DNA from: Hyphomicrobiales bacterium
Lineage (GTDB): Bacteria; Pseudomonadota; Alphaproteobacteria; Rhizobiales; Beijerinckiaceae
Direction: 5' to 3'
Assembly: GCA_028290595.1 (NCBI GenBank)
Contig: JAQGJO010000473.1
Span: 1-10,639 of the forward strand
Length of the DNA stretch: 10,639 nucleotides
In this document: positions 1 through 6,051 of the stretch, piece after piece
How the letters are laid out: each line of letters begins with the position of its first letter
How positions within the stretch are numbered: the first letter of the stretch is position 1
The notes under the pieces: generated by a model
What the model was told of the DNA's origin: nothing
The model's input: only the letters and a program-made list of their open reading frames with translations
Databases searched by the model: none
Program-made: the position numbers and the translations under genes

Positions 1-170
1 TGAAATACGGCATCCGCGAAGAGACGAGTCCCGAATACTGGGACGGCTTTCCCAACATGCCGTTCGAGATCGAATTCTGGAAAGACCGTCCGTTCCGACA
101 TCACTATCGCATCTCCTACCGGCGCGATGAGGCAGAAGCCGAATGGCGCAAGCACCGCCTGTTCCCGTGA
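1..170 (+). CDS. Pyridoxamine 5'-phosphate oxidase-like protein (pdxH-like), C-terminal end only
   Basis: Only the last 55 residues are inside the window; the reading frame runs from base 3 to a TGA at 168-170 and the gene begins upstream. The visible part fits the C-terminal dimerisation segment of FMN-dependent PNP/PMP oxidases. A Tyr-Trp-x-Gly-Phe stretch is followed by FEIEFWKDRPFRHHYR and ends in W-x-x-x-RLFP, matching the family pattern W-x-G...P-x-x-IEFW-x-x-R-x-x-R-x-H-x-R...W-x-x-x-RL-x-P. The Arg-x-His pair that contacts substrate in E. coli PdxH is present as R-H-H. Family members oxidise pyridoxamine or pyridoxine phosphate to pyridoxal phosphate. The sequence is somewhat divergent and the FMN-binding domain is outside the window, so a related flavin oxidase of other specificity is possible. 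Confidence 0.75.
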   Translation, partial: KYGIREETSPEYWDGFPNMPFEIEFWKDRPFRHHYRISYRRDEAEAEWRKHRLFP

Positions 171-207
171 CCTGACGCCTGCCTGAACGTGTCATGAGTT
201 TTTCATC

Positions 208-224
208 TTGGCACTCGATATGCA
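208..224 (+). promoter_or_regulatory. Candidate sigma-54 (-24/-12) promoter upstream of sthA
   Basis: TTGGCAC-N5-ATGCA matches the RpoN consensus TTGGCAC-N5-TTGCA with one mismatch. The invariant GG (210-211) and GC (222-223) are exactly ten bases apart. Transcription would start near 235, just ahead of the GGAGG ribosome site at 240-244 and the ATG at 252. No activator site was identified; it would have to lie within the end of the upstream gene. Confidence 0.42.
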
Positions 225-239
225 TATTCACTTGCATAT
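218..239. repeat. TGCATAT direct/inverted repeat, possible operator
   Basis: A 10-bp palindrome ATATGCATAT (218-227) is followed by a second TGCATAT (233-239). This gives two direct copies of TGCATAT 12 bp apart and an inverted pair ATATGCA/TGCATAT with an 8-nt spacer. It overlaps the -12 region and the presumed start site of the sthA promoter, where a repressor could act. No known binding protein is assigned. Confidence 0.35.
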
Positions 240-251
240 GGAGGCGGCCCA

Positions 252-1694
252 ATGTTGCCTTCAGCCGGCCTCCCTCTGATCCCAGGCAAAGCTTGCTTCA
301 TGTATGACTTCGACATGATCGTCATCGGTAGCGGCCCCTCGGGGCGCCGCGCCGCAATCCAGTCCGCTAAGATCGGCAAGTCAGTCCTGGTTGTTGAGAA
401 AGGCCGGCGTGTCGGCGGCGTATCGGTCCACACCGGAACCATCCCGTCCAAAACGCTGCGCGAGACGATCCTGAATCTGTCCGGCTGGCGCGAGCGCGGA
501 TTTTATGGGCGCGCTTATCGTGTCAAACAGGATATCGATGCGCCTGACCTCATGTTGCGTCTTCGAAAGACTCTCGATCACGAAGTCGAAGTTCTGGAGC
601 ATCAGTTCAACCGCAACGCGGTCAGAACCGTTCGCGGCGAAGCCAGCTTTGCCGGCTCCCACGAGATCGTGGTAACATCGGAGATCGGCGAGAAGCGCAC
701 TTACACCGCCGCGAATGTCTTGATCGCCTGCGGCACAAGGCCATATCGACCCGAACACGTGCCGTTCGATCGCCAGCATGTGTTCGACAGCGACGAGATG
801 ATCGACCTGCCGCGGTTGCCGCGCAGCCTGGCGGTAATTGGCGCCGGCGTGATCGGTGTCGAATACGCCACCATCTTCAATGCGCTCGATGTCGCCGTTA
901 CCTTGATCGATACGCGTTCGACGTTTCTGGATTTTGTCGACCGCGAGCTCATCGAGGAATTCGTGCATGACCTGCGCGACCGCAACATCTCCCTGCGGCT
1001 TGGCTCGGCAGTCACCTCGATCGATGTCAACGAAGCCGGCCGGGTGACGACGAAGCTCGCCAACGGCCGCAGCGTCGCCTCGGACATGCTGCTCTTTGCG
1101 GCCGGGCGCGTGTGCGCCACCGATCGCCTCAACCTCGCGGCCGCGGGTCTGCAAACGGATGAGCGCGGACGCATCGCCGTAAATCCGCACACGATGCAGA
1201 CGGCGGTCCAGCACATTTACGCTGCCGGCGATGTGGTCGGCTTCCCAAGTCTCGCCTCCACATCGATGGAGCAGGGCAGGGTCGCTGCCTGCCATGCCTT
1301 CGACATGGCGCCGCACCCGCCGCCGGAGTTCTTTCCCTACGGCATCTATTCCGTGCCTGAGATTTCGACCGTCGGCATGAGCGAAGAGGAAGTCAGGAAG
1401 CGCGAAATCCCTTACGAGTGTGGCATTGCGCGGTTTCGTGAGACCTCGCGCGGGCATATCATGGGGCTGGAGGCGGGCCTGATGAAGATGATCTTCTCGA
1501 CCAAGACGCGGCGTCTGCTCGGCGTTCATATCGTCGGCGAAGGCGCGACCGAACTCATCCACATCGGACAGGCCGTGCTCAATCTCAAAGGCACGATCGA
1601 TTATTTCATCGAGAACACCTTCAACTATCCCACCCTCGCCGAGGCCTACAAGATCGCCGGCCTCGATGCCTGGAACCGCATGAGCAACGGCTGA
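252..1694 (+). CDS. sthA: Soluble (Si-specific) pyridine nucleotide transhydrogenase, SthA-type flavoprotein
   Basis: 480-residue FAD enzyme of the pyridine nucleotide-disulfide oxidoreductase fold, expected to exchange hydride between NADPH and NAD+ in the cytoplasm. Visible parts: FAD dinucleotide fold GSGPSG (26-31); the redox-site region GGVSVHTGTIPSK (55-67), where lipoamide dehydrogenases have GG-x-C-x4-C; NAD(P) fold GAGVIG (197-202); second FAD segment AAGDVVGFPSLAS (324-336); and the dimerisation domain with NYPTLAEAY (458-466), where lipoamide dehydrogenase has His-Pro-Thr. Both redox cysteines and the catalytic His are replaced, which argues against a dithiol enzyme and for transhydrogenase. 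The ATG at 252 has a strong GGAGG site seven bases upstream. The family-like start MYDFDMIVIG at 300 has only a weak site, so either may be used; the 252 start adds 16 residues. A sigma-54-like promoter precedes it. Confidence 0.88.
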   Translation: MLPSAGLPLIPGKACFMYDFDMIVIGSGPSGRRAAIQSAKIGKSVLVVEKGRRVGGVSVHTGTIPSKTLRETILNLSGWRERGFYGRAYRVKQDIDAPDLMLRLRKTLDHEVEVLEHQFNRNAVRTVRGEASFAGSHEIVVTSEIGEKRTYTAANVLIACGTRPYRPEHVPFDRQHVFDSDEMIDLPRLPRSLAVIGAGVIGVEYATIFNALDVAVTLIDTRSTFLDFVDRELIEEFVHDLRDRNISLRLGSAVTSIDVNEAGRVTTKLANGRSVASDMLLFAAGRVCATDRLNLAAAGLQTDERGRIAVNPHTMQTAVQHIYAAGDVVGFPSLASTSMEQGRVAACHAFDMAPHPPPEFFPYGIYSVPEISTVGMSEEEVRKREIPYECGIARFRETSRGHIMGLEAGLMKMIFSTKTRRLLGVHIVGEGATELIHIGQAVLNLKGTIDYFIENTFNYPTLAEAYKIAGLDAWNRMSNG

Positions 1695-1719
1695 CATTTG
1701 GCTTCAACTTTGGTGTGTC

Positions 1720-1750
1720 ATTCCCGCCAAGCGAAGCGCAGAGCGGGAAT
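1720..1750. repeat. REP-like palindromic intergenic element
   Basis: Perfect 8-bp inverted repeat ATTCCCGC (1720-1727) / GCGGGAAT (1743-1750) around a 15-nt centre containing AAGCGAAGCGCAG. Its flanks (GTGTC before, CTAG after) and layout resemble the dispersed extragenic palindromes common in Bradyrhizobium-type genomes. It lies between sthA and the VOC gene and could also form a hairpin that ends sthA transcripts. Only one copy is present here. Confidence 0.5.
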
Positions 1751-1807
1751 CTAGGGGCAACGTGCAGTCGACTAAGCATTGCCGGACATGACGCACGGAG
1801 ATTTTAG

Positions 1808-2224
1808 ATGACGGCCTCAGATACTGCCGGGATCGGCTACATCAATATCTTTGCGCAGGATGTGGATGTGCTGGTTAAGTTTTATGAAGCGCTTCTCGGA
1901 TTTCCGCGCACCGATGGCGGGCGCTCGGCCATTTATCGCAGCGTCGATGCAGGCTCGGTTGAACTCGGGTTCAACGCCGACGCTGTTTATGAAATGCTCG
2001 GCGTGGGGGATCGCAGGCCGCCGATTCCAAAGCCCGTGAACGCCTATTTTACCGCGCGGATTGCAAGTCCGGAGGCGATCGAAGAGATCACCAAACGATG
2101 CATCGCCCTGGGTGGAAGTGCAATCAAGGGGCCCTACGCCACGCATTACGGGGCCACACAAAGCATGTTGGCCGACCCGGAAGGAAACTGCTTCCGAATA
2201 GAATTCCGGCCAAAGAAATCTTAG
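1808..2224 (+). CDS. VOC-superfamily (glyoxalase/bleomycin-resistance/dioxygenase fold) protein
   Basis: 138 residues with the two beta-alpha-beta-beta-beta halves of the vicinal oxygen chelate fold. First half: GYINIFAQDVDVLVKFYEAL with a Phe-Tyr helix typical of the family, then SVELGF at the end of the first sheet. Second half: YFTARIASPEAIEEI, then SMLADPEGNCFRIEF, the usual DPEGN loop and terminal Glu strand. The first-strand metal ligand, often His, appears to be Asn here (YIN), so metal binding is uncertain. The ATG at 1808 follows GGAG (1797-1800) by seven bases. The stop overlaps the convergent downstream gene by four bases. Substrate is unknown; the family includes lyases, dioxygenases and drug-binding proteins. 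Confidence 0.8.
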   Translation: MTASDTAGIGYINIFAQDVDVLVKFYEALLGFPRTDGGRSAIYRSVDAGSVELGFNADAVYEMLGVGDRRPPIPKPVNAYFTARIASPEAIEEITKRCIALGGSAIKGPYATHYGATQSMLADPEGNCFRIEFRPKKS

Positions 2225-2427
2225 GAGCCACTTCTTTTTGTTTCGGTGTTCTTGTCGGTGTCCTTGGGCTCATTCCGGCCGGCGCTGACTGCTTGTCTGC
2301 GCGTTATCGTCGGTGGGTCGCTGGCTGGAAATGACTGCTTCAATTCTTCCGTCAGCTCCCGGTCTGCCACTTCCTTTGGAAGTTTCGATTTGTCCGTAAT
2401 CGCGGATTTTCGTGATCTCTGCACCAT
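2221..2427 (-). CDS. Small hypothetical protein with FPASDPP motif
   Basis: 68-residue hydrophilic, charged peptide read on the minus strand. The recognisable part is ELTEELKQSFPASDPPT (24-40). An acidic amphipathic stretch followed by FPASDP(P) recurs in many short uncharacterised alphaproteobacterial proteins, often next to stress genes. The ATG at 2427 is chosen because AAGGGG lies six bases upstream; an in-frame extension to 2550 is possible but has no comparable ribosome site. It converges with the VOC gene, their stop codons overlapping by four bases, and diverges from the KGG gene. No cysteine, signal peptide or membrane segment is present. The motif resemblance is from memory of the family; function is unknown. 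Confidence 0.62.
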   Translation of the reverse strand: MVQRSRKSAITDKSKLPKEVADRELTEELKQSFPASDPPTITRRQAVSAGRNEPKDTDKNTETKRSGS

Positions 2428-2596
2428 CGGATACCCCTTCATGCAATTGACCCGGGCAACGCGAAGCTCAATCCAATCTGATCGCCAGTCTGATCCACAA
2501 TGACCGCCAAGTAAATGTTTTAGCGTCAAGATCGCGCTGCAGGCCATCAATGTGGCGAAAATGGATCCGCTCGATTTTTTATTGTCTCGGTGAGGC

Positions 2597-2621
2597 GGAA
2601 CGTCGGTCCCATTGTTCTGTT
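2597..2621 (+). promoter_or_regulatory. EcfG-type general stress promoter (near-consensus) for the KGG gene
   Basis: GGAAC (2597-2601), a 16-nt spacer, then TGTT (2618-2621). The EcfG consensus is GGAAC-N16/17-CGTT, so one base differs. It sits 46 nt before the ATG of a KGG-repeat stress protein, in the correct orientation. Confidence 0.65.
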
Positions 2622-2667
2622 GAGGGGGCGTGACACTGACGTCACGCTAATCTCAAGGAGACGGAAA

Positions 2668-2982
2668 ATGGCACAGGATAGGGCCGGCACGTCGCAGCGC
2701 GGCTTCGCTTCCATGGATGAAAGCAAGCAACGCGAGATCGCCAGCAAAGGTGGCCAGAGCGTGCCCGATGAGAAGCGCAGCTTTTCGCAGGATCGGCAAC
2801 TTGCGCAGGAAGCTGGCCGCAAGGGAGGGCAGAGCGTCCCCAACGAGAAACGTAGTTTTTCGCAGGACCAGCAGCTTGCGCAAGAGGCCGGCCGCAAGGG
2901 CGGCGAACGCAGCCGCGGAGGCCGGCAGCAGTCTGGCCAGGATGACAATACGGGTCAGCAGGGCGGCAGTCGCGAGCCATGA
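2668..2982 (+). CDS. KGG-repeat (YciG/GsiB-like) stress protein
   Basis: 104 residues, extremely hydrophilic and rich in Gly, Gln, Arg, Lys and Ser, without cysteine or hydrophobic core. Residues from about 20 contain KGG motifs, including two tandem 25-residue units beginning KGGQSVP and ending AQEAGR, and a third partial KGGERSRGG. Such repeats characterise the KGG stress-induced family (YciG of enterics, GsiB of Bacillus), hydrophilin-like proteins induced in stationary phase, desiccation or osmotic stress. The tail is Gly/Gln-rich and probably disordered. The start is supported by AAGGAG seven bases before the ATG. A near-consensus EcfG promoter precedes it and a hairpin follows it, suggesting a single-gene transcript. 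Family assignment is confident; the molecular role is not. Confidence 0.88.
   Translation: MAQDRAGTSQRGFASMDESKQREIASKGGQSVPDEKRSFSQDRQLAQEAGRKGGQSVPNEKRSFSQDQQLAQEAGRKGGERSRGGRQQSGQDDNTGQQGGSREP
2746..2895 (+). repeat. Two tandem 75-bp coding repeats in the KGG gene
   Basis: Copy 1 is 2746-2820 and copy 2 is 2821-2895, in frame, each encoding 25 residues. The proteins differ at two positions (Asp/Asn after SVP, Arg/Gln after SQD), while many third codon positions differ. A third, truncated unit starts at 2896. Confidence 0.9.
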
Positions 2983-2989
2983 GACCTCA

Positions 2990-3026
2990 GGCCGGCGGGA
3001 CCGGCAGATCCGGCCGGCCATAATTT
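2990..3026 (+). terminator. Hairpin terminator candidate after the KGG gene
   Basis: GGCCGGC (2990-2996) pairs with GCCGGCC (3013-3019), and GGA (2998-3000) pairs with TCC (3009-3011) across a single G/G mismatch, leaving an 8-nt loop. ATAATTT follows. It begins eight bases after the KGG stop and lies ahead of the next promoter. Confidence 0.55.
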
Positions 3027-3057
3027 CACAACGGAACCAGAGGGCAGAATCTTCTAC

Positions 3058-3082
3058 GGAACTGCTCCGCTCGTTCTGCGTT
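3058..3082 (+). promoter_or_regulatory. EcfG-type general stress promoter (perfect consensus)
   Basis: GGAAC (3058-3062), 16-nt spacer, CGTT (3079-3082), an exact match to the alphaproteobacterial EcfG consensus. It reads toward the 88-aa gene at 3204, giving a leader of roughly 115 nt. Confidence 0.75.
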
Positions 3083-3203
3083 GAACTTCATTATGTCGGC
3101 GAATTGACGAGCGCTTCGCGGCAATGATGTTGCAGCGAGCAATCTCGCTGGCGCGCCCGCGATTTCTGCAGCGACGGCGCTCATTATGCTCAGGGGATGT
3201 GGA

Positions 3204-3470
3204 ATGCCGGAGACGCTGTTCGGCCGACGGGACATTATTCAACGCGCCTACGAACTCGCCGATAGCGGCAAATTCATCAATAATTCCCAAATCTACATGG
3301 CGTTGAAGAATGAGGGTTTCACCGATGTCTTTCGCGCCCTTACCGGTCGTCTACTGAATGCGGAACTGCGCCGGCGCAGCCGTCTTGCGCGCGGTCTTGC
3401 CGCTGCTGAGCCTCCCGCTCCTCCTGCGGTGAGGCGCACCCGTGCCCGCTCTCGATATGACAGCCTCTAG
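3204..3470 (+). CDS. 88-aa hypothetical protein, probable stress-induced helical protein
   Basis: The protein begins MPETLFGRRDIIQRAYELADSG. The first 55 residues predict two or three helices: an AYELADSGKF helix, an IYMALKNEGF helix and a LTGRLLNAELRRR helix. This pattern recurs in short rhizobial proteins whose N-termini read like ...AFELA-x-SG...LR-x-EGY...L..L..., from memory and unverified. The tail is basic and Pro/Arg-rich (PPAPPAVRRTRARSR), suggesting nucleic-acid contact, though this is inference. Start 3204 is preferred because AGGGGA lies six bases upstream; an ATG at 3186 in the same frame lacks such a site. A perfect EcfG promoter lies upstream. Function is unknown. Confidence 0.68.
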   Translation: MPETLFGRRDIIQRAYELADSGKFINNSQIYMALKNEGFTDVFRALTGRLLNAELRRRSRLARGLAAAEPPAPPAVRRTRARSRYDSL

Positions 3471-3483
3471 TCTTAAGCGTTGC

Positions 3484-3508
3484 GGAACCTCGGCACTTTG
3501 ATGACGTT
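3484..3508 (+). promoter_or_regulatory. EcfG-type general stress promoter (perfect consensus)
   Basis: GGAAC (3484-3488), 16-nt spacer, CGTT (3505-3508). It is 45 nt before the ATG at 3554, in the correct orientation, and could also drive the DUF4142 gene behind it. Confidence 0.77.
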
Positions 3509-3553
3509 AACAAGCGAGACAGTAAGGTCAATAACAATAATAAGGAGAGCGTC

Positions 3554-3769
3554 ATGTCCGCTTGGCAATTCTTCCGTCCCCATCGTTGGGCACGCCGATC
3601 AGACGCAGAGAAATCTGTGCGCTTCAAGGAAGTTCTCGCCGCAATAAAGTGCGCGCTTCGCGACGATCGGCGCGCGCGCGTCCGCAATGCAAGTCTGACG
3701 GATCCTCAATTGGTTGTGAATCTGCCGAATAAAACCGCCATTGGCGGAACGCAGGCCCCGGATACGTAA
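3554..3769 (+). CDS. 71-aa basic hypothetical protein
   Basis: A short, Arg-rich cytoplasmic-looking protein starting MSAWQFFRPHRWARR. A predicted helix VRFKEVLAAIKCALRDDRRARV spans roughly residues 22-43, followed by a hydrophilic tail. I do not recognise a family. It is credited as real because AAGGAG stands six bases before the ATG and a perfect EcfG promoter lies 45 nt upstream. The stop is 30 nt before the DUF4142 gene, so the two may form one stress-induced transcript. No signal peptide or membrane segment is visible. It may be lineage-restricted. Confidence 0.55.
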   Translation: MSAWQFFRPHRWARRSDAEKSVRFKEVLAAIKCALRDDRRARVRNASLTDPQLVVNLPNKTAIGGTQAPDT

Positions 3770-3799
3770 CCCGTTTTCGCCAGGAAACAGGAGCGATTC

Positions 3800-4345
3800 A
3801 TGTCTTCCAAATCAACAGTCCGCAGATCGATCATCATGGCTGCGCTGGTGCTCTCGACGGCAGCCTTTGCCCAATCTCTCGGGGAAAGGACCGGCGCGAA
3901 TGCCGTGCTCGGCATTGCGCCAAAGGCCCAAGATTTCGTCAGTCAGGCAGCGCTTTCCGACATGACCGAGATCGAGGCCAGCAGACTGGCGACAGAGCGC
4001 GGGCCGGCGTCGCAGAAGTCATTTGCCAATCAGATGGTCACCGATCACAGCAAGACGAGTTCGGAACTCAAGGAACTCGTTGCGTTGTCGAAGGTAGGCG
4101 TTTCGATTCCGACCGCGCTGGATAAAACCCATCAGAGCAAGATAGATACTTTGAAGGCGGCAAAGCCGGATCGCTTTGCGGCGGAATATAAATCCATGCA
4201 GGTGTCCGCGCACAAGGATGCCGTCTCGCTCTTTGAGCGGTATGCCGACAAGGGCGACAACCCCGCCATCAAGACATGGGCGGCGAAGACGCTACCGGAC
4301 CTGAAACACCATCTCGAAATGGCTCAGGCTCTGCCGGAGAAATAG
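3800..4345 (+). CDS. DUF4142 exported protein (ferritin-like four-helix fold)
   Basis: 181 residues. A basic N-terminus and hydrophobic stretch ending AAFA|QS (cleavage after about residue 24) form a signal peptide, so the mature protein is periplasmic or outer-membrane associated. From about residue 42 it follows the DUF4142 pattern: DFVSQAALSDMTEIEASRLA, then a QMVTDHSKTSSELKEL helix, a DRFAAEYKSMQVSAHKDAVSLFE helix, and a closing AAKTLPDLKHHLEMAQAL helix. Helices 2 and 4 carry the His residues (VTDH, LKHH) often seen in the family. DUF4142 proteins are annotated as putative outer-membrane or stress proteins without known chemistry. AGGAG precedes the ATG by six bases. It probably shares the EcfG promoter of the 71-aa gene. 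It converges with the kinase gene, 23 nt apart. Confidence 0.88.
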   Translation: MSSKSTVRRSIIMAALVLSTAAFAQSLGERTGANAVLGIAPKAQDFVSQAALSDMTEIEASRLATERGPASQKSFANQMVTDHSKTSSELKELVALSKVGVSIPTALDKTHQSKIDTLKAAKPDRFAAEYKSMQVSAHKDAVSLFERYADKGDNPAIKTWAAKTLPDLKHHLEMAQALPEK

Positions 4346-4368
4346 TTGGCGGCGATTATGCGCGAAGA

Positions 4369-5823
4369 TTATGTCCCAAGCCGGCTGCGTTCGACGACCA
4401 GGCGAATGCGCAGGCCTTCCGGTCGCCAATCGCGTGTAATCTCGCCGCCGAGCTGTCCCTTGACCGTCGCCCTGCCGAGGAGGGTTCCAAAGCCATCTCC
4501 GTCAGATGTGCGCTCGACGGCCGGACCGCCGCTTTCAGACCATACAAGAATAAAGCGCTCATCTTCCTCTTCGCAGGAGATGTCGACATGGCCGTCCGGG
4601 ATCGAAAGGGCGCCGTATTTTGCCGCATTGGTTGCAAATTCATGCAGCAGCAGCGCGAAGCTCGTGACGGCGCTGCCGGCAACCGGGATGTCGGAACCCG
4701 TCACCACCGCTCGCGACGTTTCACCGGGGCCTCCGCTGTAGGGCGCCAGGATCGTCCGCAGAAGATCATGCAAAGTCGTTGCCTGCTCGGTTCGCGTTGA
4801 TAGCAGTGAGCTGCGCGGAACCGTCAGCGCATGCGCCTGCGCCAGCGCACTGAGCCTTGCAGAGACGTTGGCTGCCAATTCCTTGGGGGTCGTCGCTGAT
4901 CGTGCGCTCAGTGTGACGACGCCGCTTGCCAGCGCGAAGAGGTTCTTCACGCGGTGATCCATCTCCCTGATCAGAAGATACTGCTGTTCCTCGGCCCGCC
5001 GCCGTTGAGTGATGTCTTGGGCAATCTTGGATGCGCCGATAATACGTCCGTCTCGCCCTATGACCGGCGAGACGGTGAGCGCGATTTCCACCAGCGTGCC
5101 GTCTTTGCGGCGCCGGATCGTTTCATAGTTATTAACTCTTTCACCGCGTCGAATGCGGGACAGTATGTCCGTCTCTTCGCCATGGCGGTCGAGCGGAATA
5201 AGCATGGTGACTGGATTGCCGATCGCCTCCTCGGCGGTATAGCCAAACAAGCGCTCGGCGCCACGATTCCAGCTTGTGATCCTGCCGGTCAGATCTTTGG
5301 CGAGAATGGCATCGTCGGAAGATTCGACGATGGCGGCCAGTCTTTGTGCCGCCTCATCGACGATTGCACGGTCGGTAAGGTCGACCAGCATGTTGACGGC
5401 GCCAATGAGATGCCCGTCCGCATCAAAGATCGGCGTCGGAAACGGCAGGAAGGAAACGCGTGTGCCATTAGGGCGCTCGGCAACCGCTTCCTGGCCGCGT
5501 ATGGGGCGGGCTTCCCGCAGCGCCAGCGCCATCGGGCATTCGCCGTGGGGGAGGGGACCGCCATCCGGCCAGTAGAGTTTCCACGAACCGCAAAATTCAG
5601 ATGTTCCAAGTTGCGGTCTTACGCCCCACAGCGCAGCCGCAGCTTCATTGTAAAATGTGATCTTGCCGCTAGCGTCTGTCGTATAGACCGCTTCAGGCAA
5701 TGCCTGCAGAATGTCGTGAACCGTCAGTTCGCCGCGGCGCCCCAGCAGGGATTGGTCCTTGCCGCTGGAAAGGGCGGACTGGTCGGTGCGAACCTCGCCT
5801 TCGCGCATCGACGCGGGATTCAT
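4369..5823 (-). CDS. PAS-PAS-HWE family sensor histidine kinase
   Basis: 484-residue soluble sensor kinase. PAS1 spans about residues 33-150 (LPEAVYTTDASGKITFYNEAA...) and PAS2 about 159-274 (SSDDAILAKDLTGRITSWNRGAERLFGYTAEEAIG, ending SKIAQDITQRR). The kinase core follows: phospho-acceptor His in MDHRVKNL (His about 290), N-box LHEFATNAAKYGAL (393-406), the W-x-E signature WSE (428-430) with GGP, and G-box GDGFGT (442-447). These H, N, W-x-E features define HWE kinases, the class that includes general-stress kinases of Alphaproteobacteria. No membrane segment is visible, so it senses a cytoplasmic signal through PAS; no haem or flavin Cys motif is obvious. Start 5823 is chosen because GGAG lies six bases upstream; an in-frame ATG at 5901 exists. 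It is an orphan next to a Crp-type regulator and a stand-alone receiver. Confidence 0.93.
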   Translation of the reverse strand: MNPASMREGEVRTDQSALSSGKDQSLLGRRGELTVHDILQALPEAVYTTDASGKITFYNEAAAALWGVRPQLGTSEFCGSWKLYWPDGGPLPHGECPMALALREARPIRGQEAVAERPNGTRVSFLPFPTPIFDADGHLIGAVNMLVDLTDRAIVDEAAQRLAAIVESSDDAILAKDLTGRITSWNRGAERLFGYTAEEAIGNPVTMLIPLDRHGEETDILSRIRRGERVNNYETIRRRKDGTLVEIALTVSPVIGRDGRIIGASKIAQDITQRRRAEEQQYLLIREMDHRVKNLFALASGVVTLSARSATTPKELAANVSARLSALAQAHALTVPRSSLLSTRTEQATTLHDLLRTILAPYSGGPGETSRAVVTGSDIPVAGSAVTSFALLLHEFATNAAKYGALSIPDGHVDISCEEEDERFILVWSESGGPAVERTSDGDGFGTLLGRATVKGQLGGEITRDWRPEGLRIRLVVERSRLGT

Positions 5824-5900
5824 CAGACACTCCGTTGGATAATAATCGAACGCCGGGATTTTCACATAACGGAGCTGTCCGCTACGTGCGTGTCTTATCA

Positions 5901-5929
5901 AACATAGGAAATGGCATTATTTCAAGCAA
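5901..5929 (-). promoter_or_regulatory. Candidate sigma-70-like promoter for the histidine kinase
   Basis: On the minus strand, TTGCTT (5929-5924), a 17-nt spacer and TATGTT (5906-5901) fit a weak housekeeping promoter. The start would be near 5894, about 70 nt before the kinase ATG. The palindromic site at 5960-5975 would be centred about 73 bases upstream, a position typical for class I Crp-type activation. Confidence 0.3.
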
Positions 5930-5959
5930 TTGAATTGAGGGCGTCTCACATCGAGAACC

Positions 5960-5975
5960 CGTACGGTAGTGTACA
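5960..5975. promoter_or_regulatory. Crp/Fnr-geometry operator candidate, site A
   Basis: CGTAC-GGTAGT-GTACA: two 5-base half-sites with a 6-base spacer. It shares the core GTACGGTAKT with two other intergenic sites (6869-6887 and 7311-7326). It lies between the Crp-type regulator gene and the kinase gene, upstream of the kinase. Confidence 0.5.
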
Positions 5976-6025
5976 GGCCGCCTCTGCGATACGCGCGATT
6001 GGCATGGCCGTCAGACGCGCCAAAG

Positions 6026-6051
6026 GATCAGGTTTAAGCTTGGTCCTGATC
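6026..6051 (-). terminator. Weak hairpin straddling the end of the Crp-type gene
   Basis: GATCAGG (6026-6032) and CCTGATC (6045-6051) form a 7-bp stem whose 12-nt loop contains the stop codon of the regulator gene. No run of T follows on the minus strand, so it may only be a weak terminator or a 3'-end stabiliser. Confidence 0.25.

Noticed and set aside
381..1697. Long 438-codon open frame on the minus strand opposite sthA
   Set aside because: It mirrors the plus-strand gene in a GC-rich region, has no family features or ribosome site, and its predicted protein looks like an antisense reading. The sthA motifs on the other strand are unambiguous.
3746..3775. GGAAC with a downstream CGTT before the DUF4142 gene
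   Set aside because: The spacer is 21 nt, outside the 16-17 nt allowed; the upstream promoter at 3484 probably serves both genes.
4063..4086. GGAAC-N15-CGTT inside the DUF4142 gene
   Set aside because: It is inside a coding sequence, the spacer is one base short, and no gene start follows on that strand.
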